DNA of 35,698 nucleotides. Source: CAZVWV01 sp964631745 (lineage in GTDB: Bacteria; Bdellovibrionota_C; UBA2361; JBGSMV01). The position numbers and the translations under genes are program-made. Positions 7,620-16,556 of the stretch are shown piece by piece; position 1 is the stretch's first letter; every line of letters starts with the position of its first letter. The stretch lies in the NCBI GenBank assembly GCA_964631745.1, contig CAZVWV010000021.1:1-35698 (forward strand), written 5' to 3'. The notes below the pieces were generated by a model, which was not told where the DNA came from, did not search any database, and was given only the letters and a program-made list of their open reading frames with translations.

Positions 7620-9713
7620 ATGATAATCATACTGCTTATTTTTGCGCTAGGGTTGCCCTTGCTTTACTCCAGCGCTTTTGCGTTCGAATTTCTGTTTGGC
7701 ATATTATTGTTGACACCAATCTTAGCCTTTCCGCTTGCGAAACTTTTTGGAACTTCGTCTGCGTTGTATTGGATGCTTTTACTTGGCCTAACGGGGCTAA
7801 AATATTTGTTGCGGGACAGGCGTTCGCGTGGCCTCTCCCAGCGCGGAATAACTGAAATATATCCAATCATACTGTTTATACTCATCTATTCCGTTGCCTA
7901 CGGACTCTGCATGTTGTGGCCAGATTTTATAGCCATGGGTGAACGCCTCAGAGATTACTCCATGTTGGGAGCGGTTCTAAGGGATCCCTTAAATCCGATA
8001 GAACCGTGGATGTCGGGCAGCAGGCTTTATTACTATGTATATTGGTACAGGGTAGGCGCCATGTTTGCCTCGCTCTTTGGCCTTCAAGTCTTTGAGGTGT
8101 ATCATATACTGGTAGCCTTCAGCATCGCCTTTTACGTCACGGCGATTTTTAGACTGCTAAGTCGACTGGCGGTCTTTAGTACTGCTGGAGCGATCGTCAG
8201 CAGCTTGATCATCGGATTCGGTTCCAATTTGGCTGGGGTGATCGCAGCCTTTACTAAGGATGAATATTGGTGGGGCCCTTCCCGTGTGATTGCGGGCGCC
8301 ATTAACGAATTTCCGGCCTGGTCTTTCTTGTTGGGTGATTTACACCCGCACTTCGCCAATTTGGGATTGATTCCTTATCTGATCTGCGTCTTCTTGGCGA
8401 TCTATGCGAGTCCTTCTAAACTTTACTTGCGTATGCCTGTGGAGCGCGTGCTTTTGCTGCTGGGGCTACTAATTGTGCCGCCACTTTGGATCCGAAACAG
8501 TAACGCCTGGGAGCTACCGATCTGGGCTGTAATTGTCGTGGTATACGCAGCCGCACATCTGATATTCACAAAGGCTAGAATTCTGATGTTGCGCCGCCGC
8601 GTCTGGCCTGCTTGGCGCTCTTTTATGACCATGCCAAATTTATTTTATTTGGGTTTGTTGTTTTGGATTGCGCTCTCGCTGATTTGGTCGTTGCCGAAGA
8701 TTCCAGCCGGAGATAACCCCATACACTGGGTTAAAGCACCAATCGCCAATTCACGCACCTTTGAACTGTTGCGCCATTGGGGAATCGCGCTGTTCTTAAT
8801 TGGAACGTGCAACATAATTCTCTTTCGAGAAGGCGCGCTGCGCTTATTCGCTTTCGCGGCGATTGCAGGCTCTCTCTTGTTTGATGACGCCAGCGTGCTT
8901 TTGGTGATTCTGTTCGGTCTCGCTACTCTTCGAGTGATTGAGAGCTATCAACTTGCATCCGGCGTGGCGGTTAAGAATCTTGATACCCCCAGTTTAATCT
9001 GCGAATTGTTGGGCCTTTGCGGGCTACTATTGGTGATTTTCCCAGAGGTGGCTTTTGTGGACGATCCCTACGGTGGTGAGAATGAGCGCATGAATACCAT
9101 TTTTAAGTTTTACACCTGCGCCTGGTTTATGCTGCATGTGTATGGCTTCTGGCTTTTGGCGCGAGTGCTAGGAAAATTTTATTGGCTTCACGAAGTCGGT
9201 TACGGCCGCTACGTTGTGCAGTTAGTTGTTTTGGTATCACTATTTTATTTTACAGCTCGCACAGTAATCTTAAGGAGAACTGGGGAGCAGACCGTGGCTC
9301 CAAGGGCAGAGGGGTTAAGTGAAGTAGAGCGCCGTTTCCCCGGCAGTGCCGCACTAATCAAGGAGTTGAGGCGCTTGCCGCCCGGCGTAGTCTTGGAAGC
9401 GCAAGGAAACGCCTATGATTACACAACCTTTGTGAGCACACTCGCAAATCAGCAGGCGTATTTGGGCTGGGCCAATCATGTAAATCTAATCACCAAGGAA
9501 GTGGCCGAGGTTTCCCGACGGGAGCAATTTACTGAGGACTGGTACAAGAACTCAAACTGTCAAGAAAAGAAAGCCGCGCTTGCGCGTGAAGGCATTCAGT
9601 ATGTAGTTTTCGGATCGCTCGAACGTAAACGCTACGGAGCAAATCGGTTGGAATGGTTCGCATGTCTAAAAAAGCTAGCTGAATACAAAGACTATCTGCT
9701 TTTTGAGCCGTAA
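7620..9713 (+). CDS. DUF2298 / TIGR03662 'YYY' membrane protein (intact copy)
   Basis: About 700 residues, highly hydrophobic with more than ten TM segments. Family hallmarks, numbered from an upstream TTG at 7596, are a YYY motif at 145-147 (GSRLYYYVYW), a GDLHPH motif at 247-252 after NEFPAWSFLL, NAWELP near 300, and NERMNTIFKFY near 500. A soluble C-terminal part ends VVFGSLERKRYG. The family is of unknown function, is annotated in Archaea and Chloroflexi, and is usually near TIGR03663 genes, as here. ATG 7620 and TTG 7596 both lack a clear Shine-Dalgarno, so the start is uncertain by 8 codons. It converges on the TIGR03663 gene with 14 nt between. It probably handles a lipid-linked sugar or glycan at the inner membrane (inference). 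Confidence 0.88.
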   Translation: MIIILLIFALGLPLLYSSAFAFEFLFGILLLTPILAFPLAKLFGTSSALYWMLLLGLTGLKYLLRDRRSRGLSQRGITEIYPIILFILIYSVAYGLCMLWPDFIAMGERLRDYSMLGAVLRDPLNPIEPWMSGSRLYYYVYWYRVGAMFASLFGLQVFEVYHILVAFSIAFYVTAIFRLLSRLAVFSTAGAIVSSLIIGFGSNLAGVIAAFTKDEYWWGPSRVIAGAINEFPAWSFLLGDLHPHFANLGLIPYLICVFLAIYASPSKLYLRMPVERVLLLLGLLIVPPLWIRNSNAWELPIWAVIVVVYAAAHLIFTKARILMLRRRVWPAWRSFMTMPNLFYLGLLFWIALSLIWSLPKIPAGDNPIHWVKAPIANSRTFELLRHWGIALFLIGTCNIILFREGALRLFAFAAIAGSLLFDDASVLLVILFGLATLRVIESYQLASGVAVKNLDTPSLICELLGLCGLLLVIFPEVAFVDDPYGGENERMNTIFKFYTCAWFMLHVYGFWLLARVLGKFYWLHEVGYGRYVVQLVVLVSLFYFTARTVILRRTGEQTVAPRAEGLSEVERRFPGSAALIKELRRLPPGVVLEAQGNAYDYTTFVSTLANQQAYLGWANHVNLITKEVAEVSRREQFTEDWYKNSNCQEKKAALAREGIQYVVFGSLERKRYGANRLEWFACLKKLAEYKDYLLFEP

Positions 9714-9727
9714 GATTGGTAAATACA

Positions 9728-11749
9728 TTATTTCGACTCCCGACTCAGGAACGTCACGTAACTGTACCCAGAAGGATCGCCGCCCCAGCCGGGTTTCCAG
9801 GGCAGGTGATTAACGGCGTATCCTAAAAATCTCTTCAAAGACATCTGCGTATAATCAGGTACCCACCAGCCCCGCAATCTTAGTTTTTGCACGGTAAAGC
9901 CAGGGGGCACGTCGGTGGGGGCCTCCTTAAAGTCTTGAATGATCCATCTGTAATCTTTGCGTTGATCTGGTGTGGCATCGTACCTAAGCGGAAGGCCGTG
10001 CAAATACCAGACTGTGGGCCAAACTCCTTCGCCGGAAACTAGGCACTGTGGGCGATGCTCCTCATCAGAGAGTAACATCTCTGAGCGGATGTACTTCATG
10101 ACACGGTCGAATTCGGGGGTGGTGTGCACCTGAGAGATTAATTCGTTTGATTTACCGGCATAGACAAAATTTGTGAGGATTGAGATCCTAATCAGAAAGA
10201 GCCCAACCACTACGCAACTAAATGTTCGTAAGTTGATATTCCCAAGCAAAGCGGTCATGCAGTCCACTAATCCGATCCCCGCTATGACTAGCCCCGAGGC
10301 CAGCCAGAACCAATTGGAGTTCAGACCTTCATCAAATATGGTAAACCAGAAGCCCAGCAAAAAGATAAGCGCGCCCGTCCAGGTTAAGATTTTGCGAATT
10401 GGGAAGTTAGACCAGTCATGGATCGGATGGTCCTTCAAATATTTATCAAAATATAAAGCGTAATATAGAAGTCCTGCCGTGAACGGATAGATTGAGAGCC
10501 AGGGAGTTTTTTCACCAGCGTAACTATAAGCAAAGAGCGTACCGAAGAAAAAGTATCCAAAAAATCCAAGTGACTGTTCCTGCCGAAAAATATGTTGCGT
10601 CGTAACAATCACCGCATGCGCTATAATGAACACAATTCCAAAAACATCCAGGGCGTCTTTTGCTTTAAAAAAGGCCCAGGGTTGTACGTTAGTGAGGGGA
10701 AATCCGCCCAAGTAATAATACTCGGCCAAGCCAATCGCCAAAGCAAAGCAAGCTACTCCTAACCAACGAAACTCTTTGTCGGCCTTAGCATAAAAAGCCA
10801 GTGCATGTGTGATAAATATGGCCACAAACGGAAGCTCATACCAAGAGAGCATGTAAAAGTGAAACATAAAGGGACCGGCGATGCGCTCAATGGAATGGTG
10901 GTGTAACCAATAGGTGAAACTCTCATACCAGGGATGGCAAGCATTATCGCCAGCTACGCAACCAAAGAGTGCGCCACTGTAACGAAATCCAGAAGAATAG
11001 AAAAAACCCGCAATTAAGGCGAAAGATAGAACTCCGGCCAGTAGGGGTAAAATGTTTTGGGAGATATACCCAAACATTTTCATAAGTAATGGGCGGCCAT
11101 CTTTTACCATGAATGTCAGTAGAACGAATTCGTATAGCAGGTAGCCCAATATTAGCGCGAGTGTAATATAAATATTTGCTTTAACCGAAAACTGAAGAGC
11201 CACCCCAGAGAGGATCCAAAAAGGTCTTAAACTCTTACTAGCAGATACGGCCCCGTACAGCATCATCAACATGCCGCTTAAAACCAAGAGATCGTGGTGC
11301 ACTAATCGAGACCAATATACCAAGGTTGGCGAGAAGGCTACTGCGCCGGTCAGGGTCAGAAGCATGGGCGCGCTTAGATACCTTCTAAATAGAAATGGAA
11401 CGAACATCAGTACTGTCCCCAACAATGCTATGGGGGCCCTGATCGACCAATCGGTAATGCCAAGCGTCAAATACACCAGCGGGTAGAGATTATAGAGGAC
11501 TGGCCCGTGTAACATGGGGTCATATTTATAGAATTTCTCGTCCGGCCAATCGTAAAAATAGTGGCCGTACATAGCATGCAGCGATTCGTCATGGTGAATC
11601 GGACGAGTGTCTAATTCGAGCCAGCGTAACAAAAATCCAATCAGGATAAGAAACCAGAACCAGGACCAATGCTTTGTGCTTAAAGAGCGTTCAACCGAGG
11701 TGTCGTTCATAATTGGAAAAGTATAACAATCGTTTGAAGATTGGTACAT
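9728..11749 (-). CDS. TIGR03663-family (Agl23-like) GT-C membrane protein
   Basis: A 673-residue polytopic inner-membrane protein. The N-terminal loop has the family's invariant dipeptide DE (54-55, in RPIHHDESLHAMY) and tripeptide HGP (81-83, in YDPMLHGPVLYN), plus the following Arg-rich region (DWSIRAP, FLFRRYL). It is distantly related to PMT/GT39 glycosyltransferases, which use polyprenyl-phosphate sugars. The family is known to occur almost always with TIGR03662 proteins, and here it is flanked by two of them. A periplasmic C-terminal portion follows the last TM (about residue 535 on). ATG 11749 and an internal ATG at 11710 are both possible starts; neither has a strong RBS. It is the last gene of the minus-strand glycosyltransferase run. 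Confidence 0.88.
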   Translation of the reverse strand: MYQSSNDCYTFPIMNDTSVERSLSTKHWSWFWFLILIGFLLRWLELDTRPIHHDESLHAMYGHYFYDWPDEKFYKYDPMLHGPVLYNLYPLVYLTLGITDWSIRAPIALLGTVLMFVPFLFRRYLSAPMLLTLTGAVAFSPTLVYWSRLVHHDLLVLSGMLMMLYGAVSASKSLRPFWILSGVALQFSVKANIYITLALILGYLLYEFVLLTFMVKDGRPLLMKMFGYISQNILPLLAGVLSFALIAGFFYSSGFRYSGALFGCVAGDNACHPWYESFTYWLHHHSIERIAGPFMFHFYMLSWYELPFVAIFITHALAFYAKADKEFRWLGVACFALAIGLAEYYYLGGFPLTNVQPWAFFKAKDALDVFGIVFIIAHAVIVTTQHIFRQEQSLGFFGYFFFGTLFAYSYAGEKTPWLSIYPFTAGLLYYALYFDKYLKDHPIHDWSNFPIRKILTWTGALIFLLGFWFTIFDEGLNSNWFWLASGLVIAGIGLVDCMTALLGNINLRTFSCVVVGLFLIRISILTNFVYAGKSNELISQVHTTPEFDRVMKYIRSEMLLSDEEHRPQCLVSGEGVWPTVWYLHGLPLRYDATPDQRKDYRWIIQDFKEAPTDVPPGFTVQKLRLRGWWVPDYTQMSLKRFLGYAVNHLPWKPGWGGDPSGYSYVTFLSRESK

Positions 11750-11782
11750 CCTGTGTTTTTTTGGAATGGAGGAAACCTAGAG

Positions 11783-13084
11783 CTACTTCACGGCGTACAA
11801 AGTCAACGAACCGGCTCTGAATAGTTCGGAAAAGTTCTCTGAGTCGTTAGAAAACTTATCCTCAATTTTAGCCCCATAAGCCTTCCGTTCCAAATCGCCA
11901 ACCACAATGATCTTGATATTGTATCTCCCAAGCAATTTTAGGGTCGGTGCTGGATCTGATAGCATGTAAATATTCCGAATATCGGTCTTGCGGCGATCGA
12001 TCTCATCCCAGGGGATGCCGCGCTGCATGACATGGTAATCCCAGCCCAGCACGACTGGCAATCCGGTGTGCATGGCGAAACGGGAGTATGACTGATATCC
12101 GGGCCCATAAGCCTCCAGCAATACCGGTAGGCCTTTAACGTGCTCGTTGATCCATGCAATCGCGCGACCCTCATCCGGGGATTCTTGCATCAGGTATTGG
12201 TTGCCGACTAGGGATGGCACTTCGTTCTTGGTGCGCCTAAACGTGGCCATAGCGCCAAGATTTAAGAGACTGGCGAGTGTTACCAGTCCTAACGCGCCCC
12301 ATACTAAACTGCTGACGACCCAATAGAAAGTCCTTCCGCTCCGAGAGAGGAAAGACTTTCTCGCCTCATTCATGGCACCGGGCAAAATCCCTAGAGCGCC
12401 AAACCCGGCAAGAATCCAAATCTGGTTATAGAACTTAAATATCGTATTCATGTGGTCGTTAACGAAGCGCAGTTCAGCGAAGGCGACCAAAAATCCCGCA
12501 ACGGCCAGAGATAGAGCGGCTGTGCGCTCTGTTTTATTTATATCGCCTCGAAGCAAAGCCAGGGAGCAGCCGATAAAGAGCATAAGCGTTCCAAGCGCTA
12601 ATACGCCCCAGGGCGGCGAGTTCCCAGCCAATTTCGAGAACAATCCCATGGCTGCGGGCAGCGAGCACAAAATTCCTAAGAGTATCGTGCGTGCTGTCAT
12701 GAGCGTTGAGAAGCGCCATTTGGTGGAACGGTCAGTGTTTCGGTTTGTTATGAACCGGTAAATATTCAGCGAGACGATTAACAGCCAAGCCAAGGTCGCC
12801 ACAATTATCCAATGTCCCAACAGCCGAAAAACTTGGGAGGCAGTATTAAATTCAAGCGACTGTACCCAACCAAAAGAGCTATGAATCGCGCCACCGGAAG
12901 AGACCAAAAAGGGAGCGATCACGAGTAGCGCGGCCAGCGCCACGAGGGCGCCTTCTACTAGAAGCTGAAGAGCACTTTTGAGAATGGTGCGCGCATCGAA
13001 GCTTGGGAGCGCCAAGAAATCACGTAAAAGGGCGAATGTCAGAATCACGACTCCATAGGTGATAACATCCCAGGAAGTCAACAA
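11783..13084 (-). pseudogene. DUF2298 protein, C-terminal part after an in-frame stop
   Basis: 433 codons from a TTG at 13084, in the same frame as the upstream piece and separated from it by TAA (13088-13090) and one TTC codon. It begins LTSWDVITYG, equivalent to the NSWEL/NAWELP block inside the intact family member. It continues with TM helices, then VNDHMNTIFKFYNQIW (about 210-225) and a soluble tail ending IVVGDLERKAYG, which parallels the tail of the 7620-9713 protein. It therefore represents the second half of one DUF2298 protein and not an independent gene. Separate expression by reinitiation at TTG is possible but has no RBS. It is 33 nt upstream of the TIGR03663 gene. Confidence 0.8.
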
Positions 13085-13087
13085 GAA

Positions 13088-13090
13088 TTA
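13088..13090 (-). other. In-frame TAA splitting a DUF2298 reading frame
   Basis: On the minus strand the context reads GGC-ATG-TAA-TTC-TTG-TTG-ACT-TCC-TGG. The frame is identical on both sides (14713 down to 11783, 977 codons including both stops). Removing this codon restores a continuous, family-conforming protein. It is a point nonsense change, not a frameshift. Confidence 0.85.
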
Positions 13091-14713
13091 CATGCCCCAG
13101 CTCACACCGAGAAAGGCTCTGGTGGTTAGGAAATTTCTTGTTGTGTGAGCTTCGGTCGAGGTGATTAGAGACGAGTAATGCGCTTGGCAGCACAATAGTA
13201 GGCATACCAGTGTCCAAGGCAAGGCGATCAGATGGGCGTGCAGATCGGCGAAGATCACGCTCCAAAGCGGATACTCTGTAATACCAGGAGAAGTGAAGAG
13301 CCGGGTACTCGCCCAAAAGAGATCGAAATTGAGAGGTTTGTGATCGAGAATCCACAGCTTTAAGACCTCAAAATCACTGACCAATATTAAGGTGAGCGCT
13401 AAAAATCCGGCTAATTTCGGCTTGAATCCAAGAGAGCCAAAGAGTGAGAGGGCTGTGCTGACAGCCAACATAGGAATCGTGGCAATCGCGAGATTGTACC
13501 CCACAGCCGTATTAATGCCCCCAAGCTTTATCAACTGCGCGAAGGTAAAGCTGCTTAGATAGTAATAATGCATTATTTGCCCGGCTGCCCAAGGATCGTT
13601 TGGGGGTAAACTGGGTGACCTCACAAAATAGTTTAGGAAGGTGAAGTCCATGGGCTTTTCGCCCCAAAAAATTTCAGGGGATAGGCTACGAAAAACCAAG
13701 AAAAATAGGAAAACGCCCAGGCTGAAAAATTCGATTTTGCCGATACTGTTACTGTGCCAGGAGTCGGCTAGGAACTTTCTCCAACCTCCGAAGCAACGGC
13801 TGCAAGTTAGTTCGCTTACAAGTAGCAAAATCGCCAGCAAGCACCAAAGAGCCGGGGCGTTAGATTGCGCTATTTTCAGATTGCCACAAAGCCATACAAG
13901 CACTGCGAATAAAAACACCCCGCATGCTTTGGAAGCACCATATCCACGGTCGGGCAAATTCTTAAAAATCAGCGCGCAAAATGGGAAAAAGATCAGGCCC
14001 AAAAGCTCGAGTATTAAAAGCCATACTAGTATTTGAATAAAAGTAGAATGCGGCGCGGGCATGCTCGCCCCTTGGGCATGTTCGGATAGCTGCATGACTT
14101 CGTCGAGGGCGGGCAAGATTCTTGGTGGGGTGTAAATGCGCCGGGATAATTCTTCCGGATCTAGCCTTGCAATATTTTGAAAGATCGATACCTTGGGATG
14201 ATCGTAAACTGAAAAACTTTCATCCGCTGAGTTGGGGTTCCATGGCAGCGGGAAGGCAGGCTCAATCTCAACAGTTTTAATAAGTTTGTATCCAAGCGTG
14301 CCTGTGTAGAGCTGTCCGAATAAGCTAGCCATGTGTGGGTACTCCAAAGGAACCCTAAGAAGCGAACCCGGCAGGCGCATTGTTGGCAGGACTAGGTAAT
14401 CACCCTGCGCTAGACGTGCGACCACAAGTTTAATCTTGGCTGGAGAATCCGGCTCGTACAGCGGCAGCTCCAAATTGGTGTTGTACCTGTTCTGGTCAAG
14501 GCCGGGCAACGAGAGCGGTAAGCGGTCATCCCAATGAACGCCGATTAGTTTTGAGCCAGCGGGAATATTTGCGTAAATCCAGCGCGAGGCCTGCTCATAT
14601 GAATGCGGCTGTAAATAAATATTAAAAAAGCCAAGGGCGTAGGCCAGGGTGAGAAACATGACCAACAGGTATGGCCAATATCTCGTGTTTGATAGATAGG
14701 ACGGTAATTTCAC
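13091..14713 (-). pseudogene. DUF2298 protein, N-terminal part with appended periplasmic domain
   Basis: 541 residues up to the in-frame TAA. Residues 1-30 form one TM segment. Residues 31-215 form a soluble extracytoplasmic region (YEQASRWIYANIPAGSKLIG, LVLPTMRLPGSL) of the kind normally found after the last TM helix of a GT39/ArnT-like transferase. From about 225 the DUF2298 part begins: EKPMDFTFLNYF (352-363), PPNDPWAAGQ, MHYYYLSSF with YYY at 383-385, and ADLHAH at 489-494. The frame stops at SWGM just before the NSWD-type block, which continues in the next piece. The whole (976 sense and stop codons) looks like the C-terminal end of a GT39-DUF2298 fusion whose GT part is missing from this gene. 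No clear RBS is seen. Confidence 0.8.
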
Positions 14714-14793
14714 ACCGACATCTTACATGCATGTCGGTAGTTCTGAAAAGTAAACATTCACCTGGGCCGAGCTTAGACCTGGGCGGCAAAGCC

Positions 14794-16551
14794 CTACTTA
14801 CTGTTCCTAATTATTAAGAGCTCCCCTTGATTCTCAACTTGAAAAGCTTGGTTTTGTAAGATCTTCCCAAAATCCTTAAATTCACTGGAAGGGTAAAGAA
14901 TCGTTTCTCGAAAAGCCTCTAGCTTTGGAAGGGCTCTACCTACAACATCAGGGGAGTTGGGCAATCTAGAGTTGATCAGTGGATCGCTTAGGGCCGGATC
15001 CAGAACCTCAAAGTTAAAGTCGGGGGTATTCCGCTCTCTTTCTGCCATTTCAAAATTCAGCCAATATATATCGCCGCAATAATTCCTGGCGCCAATCAGG
15101 ACAGAATTAGGGGCGGCCGCCTCGATATGGCGTTTAATCTCAGCGAACGCCTTAGGAACCTCGCTGCTGCCTGATAGTAGCCTCAGGTCGTACGCAAGTG
15201 CGCTTGCCGACAAAAGCGCTAAACAAATATTGGGGATCCAACTTAGATGGCGCGCCGAAGCCACCCAATTTATGGCGGTCGCAAGGCCATGGGCAGCGAA
15301 GAACAAAAGCGGCACCAGCAGCACAAAAACCCGGTGCAGATCTACTCGGTTAGTGAGTAAGAGCGGCGCTGCTCCTAAGAATAACCATCCCAGCAAGATC
15401 TGATTCTCAATACGACCGATATTTAAAGCTGCTAGGAAAATCCCTAACACGATAAAAGGTGCAAAGCCCGCCTGGTAAAATTTGAGGTCAGGAGGGTCTC
15501 CCAATGAACGTAGATCCTTAGCGTTCTCACCAAGGGTGGAAAAAGGGGAAAATAGGTTCCAGAGCTCCGCCGCGCGGTTTTGAATAATTTTCTTAAAAAA
15601 AAGAAGTTTTGTCGCAAACGATTGGTTTTGTGTGGTATCTCCTAACTCCCCGGCAACATACTCCTGATTGTGCATAAGATTAAAAGCTTGCTCTCCGCGC
15701 GCGTTCAAGAATCGTCCGGCTCCGCCAGATCGGACCTCAAGATAGGTCAAAACGCTGGCGCAAATACATACAGCAGCCAGCGCGTGAAGGCTTCTGCCGC
15801 GTGCTTCGGGGTTTCTTGCAATCTCCACAAGCGAGCGCACAACGATTATTCCAAGCATAATAAGAACGACCACGCGGGCGGGGGAGTAATTAAGGGTAGC
15901 GAGGAAGGCCAGAAGGAAGACCAGATAGGGCATAATCAGAGAGTTTGGTTTTAAGCCTCGCCAATAAATAATTGCAACGAACACCAACAGCAGTCCTAAA
16001 ATGGTTCCCGAGAGCGAGGTGCCGTATTTAGCGTAATATATCACGGCCGGGTTCAGAGCAAAAAGCAACGCCGCGCAAGCCCCTGCTAGAGGCCCATAAA
16101 TTCTGGTGGCTGAGATATAAACCAAAATGGCGGCTAAAACCGCCGCTATGGCCGCGCATATTCGAAGGTACAAAACCGAATATCCGAAGGATTGGAAAAT
16201 AGCATAAGTTGGTAATCCGAAATAGAAACTCTGGTCGCCTCGCGCCACAGTGCCATCCTGCCAACTGGCGAGATCTAAGAGATACTGCCAAACAGAGAGA
16301 TGATTACTTCCTGAACTTAAGAAACCGGTTGTGACTTCGCATTCCCAGGTGAGAAGTGTCCCAGAATGAGTGGCAAGATTGTGGAAGCTAAACCAGGCCA
16401 GAAAGGCAATTGCAAGCCAGACAAAAAAGATAGCGCTCGGAGGCGTGCAGGTACTCTGTGCGCCTTTTACCTGGCAAAGCAGGCGGTAGATGGCAGAGAT
16501 CCCCACGAAAACTACTAAGATCCAGCTACTATGGATAAATATCTGATCCAT
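14794..16551 (-). CDS. GT39-like (GT-C) membrane glycosyltransferase
   Basis: About 585 residues, with multiple TM helices and a C-terminal periplasmic domain (about 475 on). Family pattern includes an acidic loop after TM2 (LTWECEVTTGF), GLPTYAIFQSFG, YLRICAAIAAVLAA, an ALNPAVIYYAKYG segment (equivalent to 'nP..i.ysr...'), and HRVFVLLVPLLFF. This resembles ArnT/PMT-type transferases that use polyprenyl-phosphate sugars, but the canonical DE pair is replaced by ECE, so assignment to GT39 is by overall pattern. The ATG at 16551 lies just after the preceding gene's stop (16557). A TTG at 16575 would overlap that gene by 19 nt. Tight spacing argues for one operon. Confidence 0.75.
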   Translation of the reverse strand: MDQIFIHSSWILVVFVGISAIYRLLCQVKGAQSTCTPPSAIFFVWLAIAFLAWFSFHNLATHSGTLLTWECEVTTGFLSSGSNHLSVWQYLLDLASWQDGTVARGDQSFYFGLPTYAIFQSFGYSVLYLRICAAIAAVLAAILVYISATRIYGPLAGACAALLFALNPAVIYYAKYGTSLSGTILGLLLVFVAIIYWRGLKPNSLIMPYLVFLLAFLATLNYSPARVVVLIMLGIIVVRSLVEIARNPEARGRSLHALAAVCICASVLTYLEVRSGGAGRFLNARGEQAFNLMHNQEYVAGELGDTTQNQSFATKLLFFKKIIQNRAAELWNLFSPFSTLGENAKDLRSLGDPPDLKFYQAGFAPFIVLGIFLAALNIGRIENQILLGWLFLGAAPLLLTNRVDLHRVFVLLVPLLFFAAHGLATAINWVASARHLSWIPNICLALLSASALAYDLRLLSGSSEVPKAFAEIKRHIEAAAPNSVLIGARNYCGDIYWLNFEMAERERNTPDFNFEVLDPALSDPLINSRLPNSPDVVGRALPKLEAFRETILYPSSEFKDFGKILQNQAFQVENQGELLIIRNSK

Positions 16552-16556
16552 GTTGG

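Noticed and set aside
13088..13090. Recoding of TAA as an amino acid (alternative genetic code)
   Set aside because: TAA is used as a normal stop in several other genes here (for example the OmpA-domain and phosphofructokinase genes), so genome-wide recoding is not credible.
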